From: Peptococcaceae bacterium BICA1-8
GTDB taxonomy: Bacteria > Bacillota > Peptococcia > Peptococcales > BICA1-8
Length of the DNA: 64,000 nucleotides
NCBI GenBank assembly: GCA_000802045.1
Contig: JUEF01000086.1
Location: 1 to 64,000 of the forward strand
Direction: 5' to 3'
Under the pieces are notes generated by a model. That model was given only the letters and a program-made list of their open reading frames with translations, searched no databases and was not told the DNA's origin. A program made the position numbers and the translations under genes. Positions 19,074 through 27,239 of this stretch are shown here, piece by piece (positions within the stretch are counted from its first letter, which is position 1; each line of letters begins with the position of its first letter).

Positions 19074-19301
19074 ATGGCTGAAGTTCGATTGGATTGTTTA
19101 TTTGAGGCTTGTCCCATCCCTTTAATAAAAACAATGCAGCGTCTAAAAGTACTAAACCAAGGCGATGTTTTAATTGTCGAAACAGATCATTCCTGTGCCA
19201 CCAAAAATATTACTGAGTGGGTAGGTAAGCAAAAACTGCTCTGCCAGGTTGTTGAAGTGAGTAATGGGGAATGGGAAATATACATTAAGAAAGTACGTTA
19301 G
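19074..19301 (+). CDS. TusA-family sulfur carrier protein
   Basis: 75 residues, the standard TusA size. The CPIP motif with Cys13 carries persulfide sulfur in this family. It sits between the two halves of the YeeE/YedE transporter (13 bp after the first half, about 12 bp before the second), so it is the likely acceptor of sulfur released from the imported compound. The start ATG is chosen for alignment with the family; a longer open frame upstream overlaps the previous gene. Confidence 0.92.
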   Translation: MAEVRLDCLFEACPIPLIKTMQRLKVLNQGDVLIVETDHSCATKNITEWVGKQKLLCQVVEVSNGEWEIYIKKVR

Positions 19302-19313
19302 GAGGTGGAGGAA

Positions 19314-19829
19314 TTGAAGCAAAAAATAATAATCGGACCATGGTCGTATCTTACAGGAGCAATTCTTCTGGCTATTCTTAATACCCTATTGTTTGCAGTA
19401 ATGCACACGCCTTGGCAGATAACTACTGCTATTACCTATTGGGCTGCCTGGATATTAAAGTTTTTTGGAGGTACACCGGAGAACTGGCACTATTTTGCAA
19501 ATAGTGCTTCTAGAAGTGAAGGCTTGTCCCAGCACTTTTTATCAAATAATCTCTCTCTTATGAATTTAGGCGTTATTTTGGGGGCATTATTAGCTGTTTT
19601 AATAGCATCTCAGTTCAGGGTGAAAAAAATAAAATCACCTAAACAAATTATTGCGGCTTTGCTTGGCGGAATAATCATGGGCTATGGGACGAGAATTGCC
19701 TTGGGATGTAATATAGGCGCATTTTTTAGTGCTATACCTTCCCTTTCTTTAAGTGGTTGGGTTTGGGGAATATCTGCATTCATAGGGGCATGGATAGGAA
19801 GTAAGCTTCTAATTAAGTACTTATTATAA
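19314..19829 (+). CDS. YeeE/YedE family transporter, C-terminal half
   Basis: 171 residues from the TTG at 19314, preceded by GGAGGTGGAGG; a GTG at 19305 inside that purine tract is less likely. About four to five membrane helices, with GYGTRIALGCNIG followed by SLSGWVWG, the signature of the second half of YeeE/YedE transporters. The conserved cysteine in GCNIG is kept. Together with the protein at 18419-19060 it makes up one full-length transporter. Confidence 0.85.
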   Translation: MKQKIIIGPWSYLTGAILLAILNTLLFAVMHTPWQITTAITYWAAWILKFFGGTPENWHYFANSASRSEGLSQHFLSNNLSLMNLGVILGALLAVLIASQFRVKKIKSPKQIIAALLGGIIMGYGTRIALGCNIGAFFSAIPSLSLSGWVWGISAFIGAWIGSKLLIKYLL

Positions 19830-19859
19830 ATAATGAAGCAGCCATATAGAAGCCCGTGT

Positions 19860-20753
19860 TTAACAAAAACCTCTTTGTGATGATAGAATGAATTCAGTAA
19901 AATTCCTTTCCACACTTTTTGGACAAATATTGCTATCTTGGATGATATAGTAGTCTGCAGCAAAAGAAAGATCAGCTAGTTGAATTTCTTTTAAAACGCC
20001 AGTAGCTAGTTCTTTTTTTATTGCTAGTTGAGATAAAATAGAAATGCCCTTGCCGCCAATTACTGCGGACTTTATTGCTTCTGTGGAGCTTAATTCCATA
20101 ACTATATTGGCTTGTTGGATATTAATATCATGTTTTTGTAATGTTGATATAATTACATCCCGAGTACCAGAGCCTTCTTCTCTGAGAATCAAAGGGAGCT
20201 TCAAAAATTCGCTCCTTGTGACTTGGTTTATATGAAATACATCGGGAGAGGCAACCAGCTTTAAATCATCGCTAGTTATTTTAGTTTGTAATAATTCGGG
20301 GTAGTATATACTTCCTTCAATAAGACCTATTTTAGAAATACCGTTTAATATATTATTAACTACATTATTAGAATTTGTGATGTTGAGTAAGACATTGACC
20401 TGGGGATAATTTTCTTTGAATAAGTATAAGGTGCAAGGTAGAGCATAGCACCCGACAGTTGTACAAGAACTCACAATCAATTCCGTCCTTTGTTTTTTAA
20501 AGGCATCAAGCTGTCTTTCTACATTTTCCTGGATAGATAAGATAGAAACTGCATAATCATAGACAATTTGTCCCGCATCAGTTAATTCTACACCTTTATT
20601 ACTTCTTAGGAGCAGCTTTACGTTTAATTCTTTCTCTAAAGCCTGTAACTGAATACTTACCCCAGGTTGTGACATGTGTAACAATCGGGCCGCCTTTGAG
20701 ATACTATTAGACTTTACAGTTATAAAAAAGGTCTTTAAATATTCGAGATTCAT
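19860..20753 (-). CDS. LysR family transcriptional regulator
   Basis: 297 residues from the ATG at 20753, which has GGGAG upstream. The N-terminal winged helix-turn-helix (SISKAARLLHMSQPGVSIQLQ) is typical, followed by a periplasmic-binding-like effector domain. It is convergent with the YeeE-TusA-YeeE cassette, only 30 bp from its end. This suggests, but does not prove, control of sulfur acquisition in the manner of CysL/CysB relatives. Confidence 0.88.
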   Translation of the reverse strand: MNLEYLKTFFITVKSNSISKAARLLHMSQPGVSIQLQALEKELNVKLLLRSNKGVELTDAGQIVYDYAVSILSIQENVERQLDAFKKQRTELIVSSCTTVGCYALPCTLYLFKENYPQVNVLLNITNSNNVVNNILNGISKIGLIEGSIYYPELLQTKITSDDLKLVASPDVFHINQVTRSEFLKLPLILREEGSGTRDVIISTLQKHDINIQQANIVMELSSTEAIKSAVIGGKGISILSQLAIKKELATGVLKEIQLADLSFAADYYIIQDSNICPKSVERNFTEFILSSQRGFC

Positions 20754-21079
20754 AAACACAACTCCCTTTAAAACAAAAAAGTAATAGTAAATATAGGCGA
20801 ATTGCCTGATTTGCATCAAATTAAGAATAAGTTTTATATATATTAGTAATACGACATTGAGAAAGAAAAAACCTTCACAGCTTAGGAAGTTTTTGTAATA
20901 GATAACTATAATACTAAAATTTACTAAAACGGTGTGGATTTAATATAATTGGCACATTTTTTGTGTGATTGCATATATTTACTTAGATGAAACTATGCTA
21001 TAATTTTAGGTGTAATGTTTTGAATTTTTAATTAAAGGGTATAATTTGAATAACTCTGCTAGAAGAAGAGGGGATAGCA
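20754..21079. promoter_or_regulatory. Divergent promoter region lysR / feoA-like
   Basis: About 325 bp, AT-rich, without a gene. TATAAT at 20999-21004 is a good -10 element for the FeoA-like gene; a weak TTTACT lies upstream. An imperfect hairpin (AAAAACCTTC... GGAAGTTTTT) is at about 20866-20895. LysR operator sites are probably here but cannot be assigned. Confidence 0.45.
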
Positions 21080-21313
21080 ATGTCAAACGTGTTTAGTTTA
21101 GCAAAGCTTAAGATAGGGCAAATTGGGGAAATTGTTGAATTAAAGGAAAATGGCAAGACGACCATTATGAGTGAAAAGCTAGGTATTGCTAAAGGGATGT
21201 CTGTTATTGTTCTGCAGCAGGCAGTGGATTGGCTCGTTCAGATCGGTTCTAGTCAAATAACCCTAAGCAAGGAAATGTTAAATAATATAAAAGTGAAAGT
21301 GGCTAATATCTAA
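21080..21313 (+). CDS. FeoA-domain protein
   Basis: 77 residues forming one SH3-like FeoA domain: GQIGEIVEL, then EKLGIAKGMSVIVLQ, and a final NNIKVKV strand. FeoA modulates the ferrous iron transporter FeoB or acts in metal-responsive regulators. No feoB is adjacent, so this is an orphan. GAGGGGAT lies upstream. A terminator follows. Confidence 0.75.
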   Translation: MSNVFSLAKLKIGQIGEIVELKENGKTTIMSEKLGIAKGMSVIVLQQAVDWLVQIGSSQITLSKEMLNNIKVKVANI

Positions 21314-21356
21314 TAGCTTCGCTAGCCACTAGCCAGAATTTAATATGTAAAATATG

Positions 21357-21389
21357 AAACCCAAGGTATTTAATTACCTTGGGTTTTAA
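21357..21389 (+). terminator. Terminator after the FeoA-like gene
   Basis: A perfect 12-bp stem (AAACCCAAGGTA with TACCTTGGGTTT) and T-run. Confidence 0.9.
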
Positions 21390-21428
21390 CGCGCTCACGA
21401 GGTTACGTGCCCACGTACAAGCGGCGAT

Positions 21429-22526
21429 TTATAGTCCGTAGACTTTATAGCACCTAGTACATACCTCGGGTACTTTTTCTTCAGCCAGTTGTTGGTCAAG
21501 TTTTTGATAATTGTTATGAATGAGCTGGGAATTAGGCTCATTGTCAAAGGTTTCGTCCATATAAGTATTGAATAATTTTATCCGTTTGTCATATACAGCA
21601 CGAAAATCTGAATATCCCTTATCATTCCACAAATCAAGGAAATTAGTTTCATTAATATTCCCGACTATGAAAGAGGGTTGTTCAAATTCTATTTCGTTAA
21701 AGAATGCTCGGGCATTTTTAAGGGCTAAGTATGGGCAGGGTGTTATTCGTCCATCCCAAGCAACAAAAACGTTCTTTAAGGGGTTATAATCACAGGTTAT
21801 TGCTTCGTTACCAATTAAAGGTTTAGGGCTGAAATATACACTTTTACGGTCGGCAATTTTTTTAGCCTGATTGATTAAAGCTTCATATTCCTCTTTCCCT
21901 CTGGCTTTTCCTTGTTTAATTAAGTCACCTCTGTTTTCATCCGAAATTATTCCTTCAAAGGCCTTTTTAGTGTTGCTTTCTGGGGATATAATGAAATTTA
22001 TATTACTTGCATTAATTTCATCAATTCCTAGATTGCCCGCCTCTTCAACGAAGGTTGGTAAATCACTGATGTTATCTTGGGTCATGACGAAATCAAGAAT
22101 TATTTTCGTATCGCTGTTGCGCTGTTTTGCTAAACCCATAATATTTTCTCTGAAATTGTTGAGAGTAAAAGTAGGATAGTTAAAGTTGATAGTAATCTTA
22201 TCAGGAGATATATTGGTCAGTTCTTTTATATTTGATGGGGTGAGTTTGGTACCTATGGTTGTTATTTCCAGCTGGGAAGAGTTTATTCTAGCAGTTTTAA
22301 ACATTTCATAAAACTTGGGATGCTCTAGTGGGTCTTCCCAACCCAAGAAATGTACCCTTTTTGCGTGATGGAAGTACTTTGCTGCTTCAGAAAAGGTTGA
22401 CAATTCCATAAATTTATTTATTTCGTTTCCAAAAGGTGAACGATGGACAATTTCAATTTGTAGATCATCGATAATACGAACTTTTTTTGGTTCCCTTTTT
22501 CCAAAGAGTGATGAAAAAAATCCCAT
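21429..22526 (-). CDS. Radical-SAM-fold/SPASM protein lacking the CX3CX2C motif
   Basis: 365 residues from the ATG at 22526 (GGGAGG upstream). The order LQIEIVHR, FLGWEDPLEHPKF (equivalent of the GGEP/GEPLLHP strand) and a C-terminal SPASM-like region (AWDGRITPCPY, LDLWNDKGYSDFR, CTRCYK) is that of radical SAM/SPASM proteins. Where CX3CX2C should stand, right after LQIE, there is VHRSPFGNEI with no cysteine. Only four cysteines exist, all in the C-terminal part. The canonical AdoMet cluster therefore cannot form in the usual way. The function is unknown; it could be a non-catalytic or repurposed member. The open frame is intact. Confidence 0.75.
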   Translation of the reverse strand: MGFFSSLFGKREPKKVRIIDDLQIEIVHRSPFGNEINKFMELSTFSEAAKYFHHAKRVHFLGWEDPLEHPKFYEMFKTARINSSQLEITTIGTKLTPSNIKELTNISPDKITINFNYPTFTLNNFRENIMGLAKQRNSDTKIILDFVMTQDNISDLPTFVEEAGNLGIDEINASNINFIISPESNTKKAFEGIISDENRGDLIKQGKARGKEEYEALINQAKKIADRKSVYFSPKPLIGNEAITCDYNPLKNVFVAWDGRITPCPYLALKNARAFFNEIEFEQPSFIVGNINETNFLDLWNDKGYSDFRAVYDKRIKLFNTYMDETFDNEPNSQLIHNNYQKLDQQLAEEKVPEVCTRCYKVYGL

Positions 22527-22654
22527 TTTATAACCTCCCAATAAATATTTGACAGATAATAGTTTGCTAAATAACTACAAAATCCTGCTGGTTTTAAAAA
22601 TAATTATTGAGGGTAAGATAATTTCAGATGAGATTAATCTGGAGGTAAAATTTA

Positions 22655-23311
22655 GTGGATAAAAAGCAGTTGGTACGGGAACTAGTTAGTGAACAAAAAC
22701 ATGAACAGTTACTTAAGTTAGCCCGTAAAAGACATAACCAAACTTTGAGATATATTCAGATGAACCTATTTGAGGATATAAATATGTCCTTAAGATGGTA
22801 TGCTATTGAGGCAATTGGCAGACTTACAAGAGAATTAGCTCCGAAGGAGCCGGAAATATATAGAAACTTGATTAGAAGGTTTTTATGGGCCATGAATGAT
22901 GAGAGTGGAAATGTGCCTTGGAGTTCACCGGAGGGTATAGGTAGTATTATAGCAAACCAGCCCTTTTTATTTGGAGACTATACTCCAATGCTCATTACTA
23001 ATGCCTTAGATAATCCAATGTGCCATCGAGGGACCCTTTGGGCGGCTGGTAGGATAGGAAAGATAAAAAACTCATTGGTATTACCCTTTATCGAAAAAAT
23101 TACCCCTTTTATTTCAGCTGCAGATTCTGATTTAAGGGGATATGCTGCTTGGGCTTTAGGTGAAATGAATTATCAGCAGGTCCTACCTGAAATAATAAAC
23201 TTACAAAAGGATACTAACACCTTGTATATTTTTAAAGAAGGACGGTTTAGCTTGGAAAGCGTGGGAATATTAGCAAAGGAAGCTGTTGGGAAGCTGGAGA
23301 AAGCATCTTGA
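22655..23311 (+). CDS. HEAT-repeat protein of the DVU0298-like family
   Basis: 218 residues, all helical, with repeated LRWYAIEAIGRL and LRGYAAWALGEM elements typical of HEAT repeats. A central WSSPEGIGSII segment is characteristic of the DVU0298-like group known from sulfate reducers and related anaerobes. These are protein-interaction scaffolds without an assigned role. The GTG start follows GGAGG. It is divergent from the radical-SAM-like gene. Confidence 0.75.
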   Translation: MDKKQLVRELVSEQKHEQLLKLARKRHNQTLRYIQMNLFEDINMSLRWYAIEAIGRLTRELAPKEPEIYRNLIRRFLWAMNDESGNVPWSSPEGIGSIIANQPFLFGDYTPMLITNALDNPMCHRGTLWAAGRIGKIKNSLVLPFIEKITPFISAADSDLRGYAAWALGEMNYQQVLPEIINLQKDTNTLYIFKEGRFSLESVGILAKEAVGKLEKAS

Positions 23312-23361
23312 ATAGTGAAATAGTGAAAAGGTGAAAAAGTGAAAAGGTAAAATAGTATAAG

Positions 23362-23382
23362 CCGGGGGAACCCGGTTTTTTT
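23362..23382 (+). terminator. Terminator after the HEAT gene
   Basis: CCGGG pairs with CCCGG around GGAA, followed by seven T. Upstream at 23310-23355 lies a degenerate repeat of GTGAAAA/ATAGTGAAA units. Confidence 0.8.
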
Positions 23383-23500
23383 GCATACCTTTTTGTGAAA
23401 ACGAGATTTGGTTTTATGGAGGAAAGTCAATTTACAAAGAGAACTTTATTCAAGGGGCGGGCTAATATTTACTGCAAAAAAAATATGTGGGGGTTGCAAA

Positions 23501-24160
23501 ATGCCGAAAAACAAAAAAGAAGGGTCTTATTCCGTAGCTTTTGAGCAAAGCCGGGAGAAGTTTCAACAATTGTCACCAGAAGTGATCTCAAAAATGACAT
23601 TGCTCGAATATGATAGGGCCAATAACTGTTTTACTGTTGATAGTTTTGGTCATGAAATTGAAATTTCATATCCCGAAGGGAAAGTAAGTTTAAAGGATTC
23701 TGAAGAAAACATTCTATCCCTTGCCAGGCAATTAATTTTGCTAAATTACTTATCTAGTTCCAAAGACCAGCCACTCAAAAATGAATTGGTTTCCTATAGA
23801 GAATTGCCACACGGCAATGTTTTTTACTCTAATATTAAGACTCATATCCTTGAAGGTCTAGGTAACTTCTTTTCTAATTGTGATAGGAGTGCAGTACGAG
23901 ATATTTTAAGAAAATTGGGGTTTGTTTTTATACAGTCCAAAGCTGATCTAACAGCTAGGGTGGAATTTGTTCCAAGAGTTCCTGTACAAATTCAATTTTG
24001 GGAGGGAGAAGAGGGTATACCTTCTTCATGCCAGATTTTGTTTGACCGTACTATATCAGACCAAATGCATATCGAAGATGCGGCAGCATTATGCTATCTA
24101 ATTAAAGAGTTGATCTTAAAGCTTTATTCTTTAGAAGAAAGCTCGGATTGTGGCAGTTAA
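23501..24160 (+). CDS. DUF3786 domain protein
   Basis: 219 residues from the ATG at 23501 (GGGGGTT upstream); a longer upstream open frame has no supporting ribosome site. The ILLNYLSS segment, the YRELPHGNVFY motif and the VQIQFWEGEEGIPSSCQILFD-type C-terminal strand are typical of DUF3786 proteins of anaerobic, corrinoid- or metal-using bacteria. The function is unknown. Confidence 0.8.
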   Translation: MPKNKKEGSYSVAFEQSREKFQQLSPEVISKMTLLEYDRANNCFTVDSFGHEIEISYPEGKVSLKDSEENILSLARQLILLNYLSSSKDQPLKNELVSYRELPHGNVFYSNIKTHILEGLGNFFSNCDRSAVRDILRKLGFVFIQSKADLTARVEFVPRVPVQIQFWEGEEGIPSSCQILFDRTISDQMHIEDAAALCYLIKELILKLYSLEESSDCGS

Positions 24161-24163
24161 AAG

Positions 24164-24199
24164 GTACGTTGTGGGAGGTTAGAGCCTCTCACAACGTAC
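24164..24199 (-). terminator. Hairpin between convergent DUF3786 and VWA genes
   Basis: A 15-bp stem with one G-T pair (24164-24178 with 24185-24199). On the minus strand it is followed by CTTTT, so it may terminate the moxR-VWA transcript. The T-run is short. Confidence 0.6.
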
Positions 24200-24203
24200 T
24201 GGC

Positions 24204-25550
24204 TTAATTCTCTAATAGCTGTCTGCTTATAATGCGTTCTAAATCCATAATTGTGTTGCATTCGAACATTCTGCAAAAAGGCTGAAAAGCCGCTACCGAA
24301 GGATGCTTATCCCAGGTGCTTTGAGCTAAAGTATTCAACCAGAGAATTTGTTTCACCCGTTTTTGGACAGATTGCAGTCTTTCTGCAGCTTTTGCAGCAG
24401 CTACACTTTTAGTATCACTGACAATAATTACTATGGTGTTTTTCTTCAAAAGAAAGCGATGCTCGTTTTCTAATTCTTTTAAACTCTGATTAAGGTCAGT
24501 CCCTTGTCCCCATACCTGTCTTTGCTCGCCTAACATGGCCATAATCTCTTCGAAAGAAACACCCTTTTGAAACCAGGGGGTTGTTCTCTCAAGTCGCTCA
24601 GCAAAAAGAAATGTTTCCATGCTATTAATCGCATTAGCCAGCCCTAAGGAAAACTGCAGAATAAATTTTGTGTACTTACTCATAGAACCTGAGACGTCGC
24701 AGAGAAGAATGAGCTGCGGTTTTGTTACCTTCTTGGATTTATAGTGAAGCTTAACCATAGCTCCACCCAAGCCTATATTTTTACGGATGCTTCTACGCAA
24801 ATCAATTACGGACCTCTTACTGCTTTGCTGATAACGTCGCGAAATGCGGGTGGCTAATTTCCTGGATAGATGATGGAGCAGCCGCTCAGCTTCAGGTGAA
24901 TCGGCTTCACTTATATTTTTGATATCCTGTTTTAGGAGCCGGGATTGCTCCTCCTTGAGCCCTTTTTGGACCTGGTTTAATAGATAATCTACTTCCTGAT
25001 CTCCTGTCTCCGGTACTTCAAAGGGCTGGAAATTTTCTTCTTTATTCTGCCAATAAGCAAGCTGGCCTCGAACCATGTTTTCAATCATCGGTTTAAAGTC
25101 TTTCTCCATATGTGTGCCTTCAGAGCTTTTCTTTAAAAAATCCTGTAATCTTTCCTGGGCTAAATTATCCAAGTTAACATACGATAATTTCTCTTTTTGA
25201 GTTAAATTTAGGCTTTCGCCTTGAAAAGTTAAATCTGACTCCGCTTGGGCTAATTGCTGCTCGACTTCATTGTCTTCCTGCCGCTTTTGAACCTGCCATT
25301 CTTTTTTTTGCTCAGGGGACGCAAAAAATGTTCGAAAAGTTTGTTCGAAAAGCGGCAAATCCTCGTGCCTTTTAATCAACGAGCATTTAAGCGCTGCTTT
25401 AACGCTGTTTCTATCACTGAAATTAACATATTCAAAGGCTTGAAAGACATCAAGTATTTCTGCTAAGCTTACCCTTGCCCCTAAGAGTCGTAAAAGGTTA
25501 ATATAATCAACCAGGTTTTTGCCAATTACAAAATCCGTCTCTTTGGACAT
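24204..25550 (-). CDS. VWA-domain (CoxE-like) protein
   Basis: 448 residues. The N-terminal half is charged and helical. The C-terminal half is a von Willebrand A domain with the metal site motif DVSGSMS followed by a TDLNQSL threonine/aspartate segment. It pairs with the MoxR ATPase 3 bp upstream, an arrangement known for chaperone-like activation or metal insertion into partner enzymes. The client is not evident here. Confidence 0.85.
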   Translation of the reverse strand: MSKETDFVIGKNLVDYINLLRLLGARVSLAEILDVFQAFEYVNFSDRNSVKAALKCSLIKRHEDLPLFEQTFRTFFASPEQKKEWQVQKRQEDNEVEQQLAQAESDLTFQGESLNLTQKEKLSYVNLDNLAQERLQDFLKKSSEGTHMEKDFKPMIENMVRGQLAYWQNKEENFQPFEVPETGDQEVDYLLNQVQKGLKEEQSRLLKQDIKNISEADSPEAERLLHHLSRKLATRISRRYQQSSKRSVIDLRRSIRKNIGLGGAMVKLHYKSKKVTKPQLILLCDVSGSMSKYTKFILQFSLGLANAINSMETFLFAERLERTTPWFQKGVSFEEIMAMLGEQRQVWGQGTDLNQSLKELENEHRFLLKKNTIVIIVSDTKSVAAAKAAERLQSVQKRVKQILWLNTLAQSTWDKHPSVAAFQPFCRMFECNTIMDLERIISRQLLEN

Positions 25551-25553
25551 TTT

Positions 25554-26444
25554 TTAACCCCCCAGTGTGCCAATTTCCCGTTGAAGCCCATGGGCCCCCA
25601 TCAGCTCACGAAAAGTATCCAAATCCTGTCTATCTTTCAAAACTACGTTAAGGGTTTTATCAATTAAATCTTGGTCTAGGCTCTCGGCCATTAATGCCTC
25701 TAAAGCTCTTGCCCAGTCGAGGGTTTCTGAGATAGCGGGTTTCTTCCTTAGGTTTAGTTTTTGTCTTATTATATAGACAGCACTAGCTATATCTCTTGCT
25801 AGACGTTCAGCAACTCCTGGGACCTTGGCACGAATAATTTGTAGTTCTTTTTCTAAGGTAGGGTAACCAATGTATAGAAAGAGGCATCTTCGCTTTAGCC
25901 CATCTGAAAGATCTCTTTCCCCGTTACTAGTTAAAATCACAATTGGTATTTGTTTAGCTGCGATTGTTCCTAGTTCAGGTATGGAGACCTGGAAATCAGA
26001 AAGCACCTCAAATAAAAAGGCCTCAAATTCTTCATCGGTTTTATCAATTTCATCTATTAAGAGAACAGATCTTTTTTCTGTCAGAATGGCCTTTAAGAGT
26101 GGTCGCTCTAATAAATAATCCTTAGAAAAAATACCGGCTTCCAACTGGCCTAGCTGCTCGCTTTCTTTATTAATCTGGATATGCAACAGCTGTTTTTGAT
26201 AATTCCATTCGTAAAGGGCTTTATTCTCATCCAAACCTTCATAACACTGTAATCTAATTAAATCCGTTTGAAAAATTTTACTTAAGACCTTGGCAATTTC
26301 AGTTTTTCCAACTCCCGGAGCGCCTGTTACCAAAAGGGGTTTTTGTAATTTAAGGGCCAGGTATACAGTCATAATAACCTCATCATCACAAATATAATCC
26401 TCTGCCTCAAAAGCTCGCCGTAAATCTACTAAAGATAATTCCAT
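25554..26444 (-). CDS. MoxR-family AAA+ ATPase
   Basis: 296 residues. Walker A GAPGVGKTE (about residues 40-48), Walker B LLIDEIDK, sensor 1 TSNGERDLSD and a SRRC-like arginine finger region are seen. MoxR ATPases act as chaperones for metalloenzyme maturation together with VWA proteins; the VWA gene follows 3 bp downstream. GGAGGC lies upstream on the minus strand. Confidence 0.9.
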   Translation of the reverse strand: MELSLVDLRRAFEAEDYICDDEVIMTVYLALKLQKPLLVTGAPGVGKTEIAKVLSKIFQTDLIRLQCYEGLDENKALYEWNYQKQLLHIQINKESEQLGQLEAGIFSKDYLLERPLLKAILTEKRSVLLIDEIDKTDEEFEAFLFEVLSDFQVSIPELGTIAAKQIPIVILTSNGERDLSDGLKRRCLFLYIGYPTLEKELQIIRAKVPGVAERLARDIASAVYIIRQKLNLRKKPAISETLDWARALEALMAESLDQDLIDKTLNVVLKDRQDLDTFRELMGAHGLQREIGTLGG

Positions 26445-26502
26445 AAGAAGCCTCCTTTTCCTGTTGTTATATTATGATAGCAAATACACGCTAAATTACC
26501 AA

Positions 26503-26514
26503 TGATAATTATCA
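26503..26514. promoter_or_regulatory. Fur-like palindrome upstream of moxR
   Basis: TGATAATTATCA is a perfect 12-bp palindrome that shares both half-sites with the Fur family core (TGATAAT/ATTATCA) but with shortened spacing. It lies about 60 bp before moxR, where a repressor could overlap the promoter. This is a motif match by eye only. Confidence 0.3.
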
Positions 26515-26555
26515 CAAAAGTATGACAAGTTTAAATATTAATTAATTACATAATT

Positions 26556-26960
26556 TTACTTATTTGATTCTGTCTCATACTTCCAATCCATTATGCCACC
26601 CATGTTGAAGACATTGGTATATCCAAGTTCTACTAGAATCTTTGCTGCGGTTGCGCTTCTATTACCGGTTCGGCAATAGACAAAAATTTTTGATTCTTTA
26701 TCCTTTATTTTTTCTTCAACATCTTCCTTAAGAACTTCAACGGGAATCAGTAGGCTGCCCGGAATATGTTTTTCATTATACTCTTCAGTTGTTCTTACAT
26801 CTAAAAGAATAATATCCTTTTCTTTTTGTAATTGCTCATATGCCATCTGCGGTTTAATACTCTGGTTGTTTTGGCTCTGGCCTGTGGTTTGGCAACCTAT
26901 ACTAAAAAGTAATGAAAAAAGGAGAATAAATAAAATTAGTTTTTTCAATTCTATGCCCAT
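26556..26960 (-). CDS. Rhodanese-like lipoprotein
   Basis: 134 residues from the ATG at 26960. An N-terminal hydrophobic stretch ends in a lipobox (FSIGC, Cys23), so it is probably membrane-anchored outside. A single rhodanese domain carries the active-site loop CRTGNRS. Such proteins bind or transfer sulfane sulfur. The start is uncertain: the ATG has no spaced ribosome site, and a TTG 12 bases later with AAAGG upstream is possible. Confidence 0.85.
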   Translation of the reverse strand: MGIELKKLILFILLFSLLFSIGCQTTGQSQNNQSIKPQMAYEQLQKEKDIILLDVRTTEEYNEKHIPGSLLIPVEVLKEDVEEKIKDKESKIFVYCRTGNRSATAAKILVELGYTNVFNMGGIMDWKYETESNK

Positions 26961-27239
26961 CCTTTCTAATCTCTTTTGTAATGCTACCTCTATTTTAATC
27001 AAATTATCTATTTAATACATAGCGCAATTTATGGTAGGAGTAATTTAATAGGGGAAAGAACCAGTTTTATGTAGTGTTATAAACATATCTGTCGGAATAT
27101 TTGGCATTTTTTGGGGAGGTATATGCCACAATTAAATAGAATTTTATCAAATATTGTACATCTAATAAATATTTAGTCAAAACTAGTTGCTATTCTGCTG
27201 TCAAACTAAGACGATTCCTTTAGTGGGGGTAAATCACCG

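Noticed and set aside
27122-27177. 17-codon frame (ATG at 27123 after GGGGAGG) before the MASE1 kinase
   Set aside because: Too short and AT-rich; a ribosome-like site alone does not support a leader peptide.
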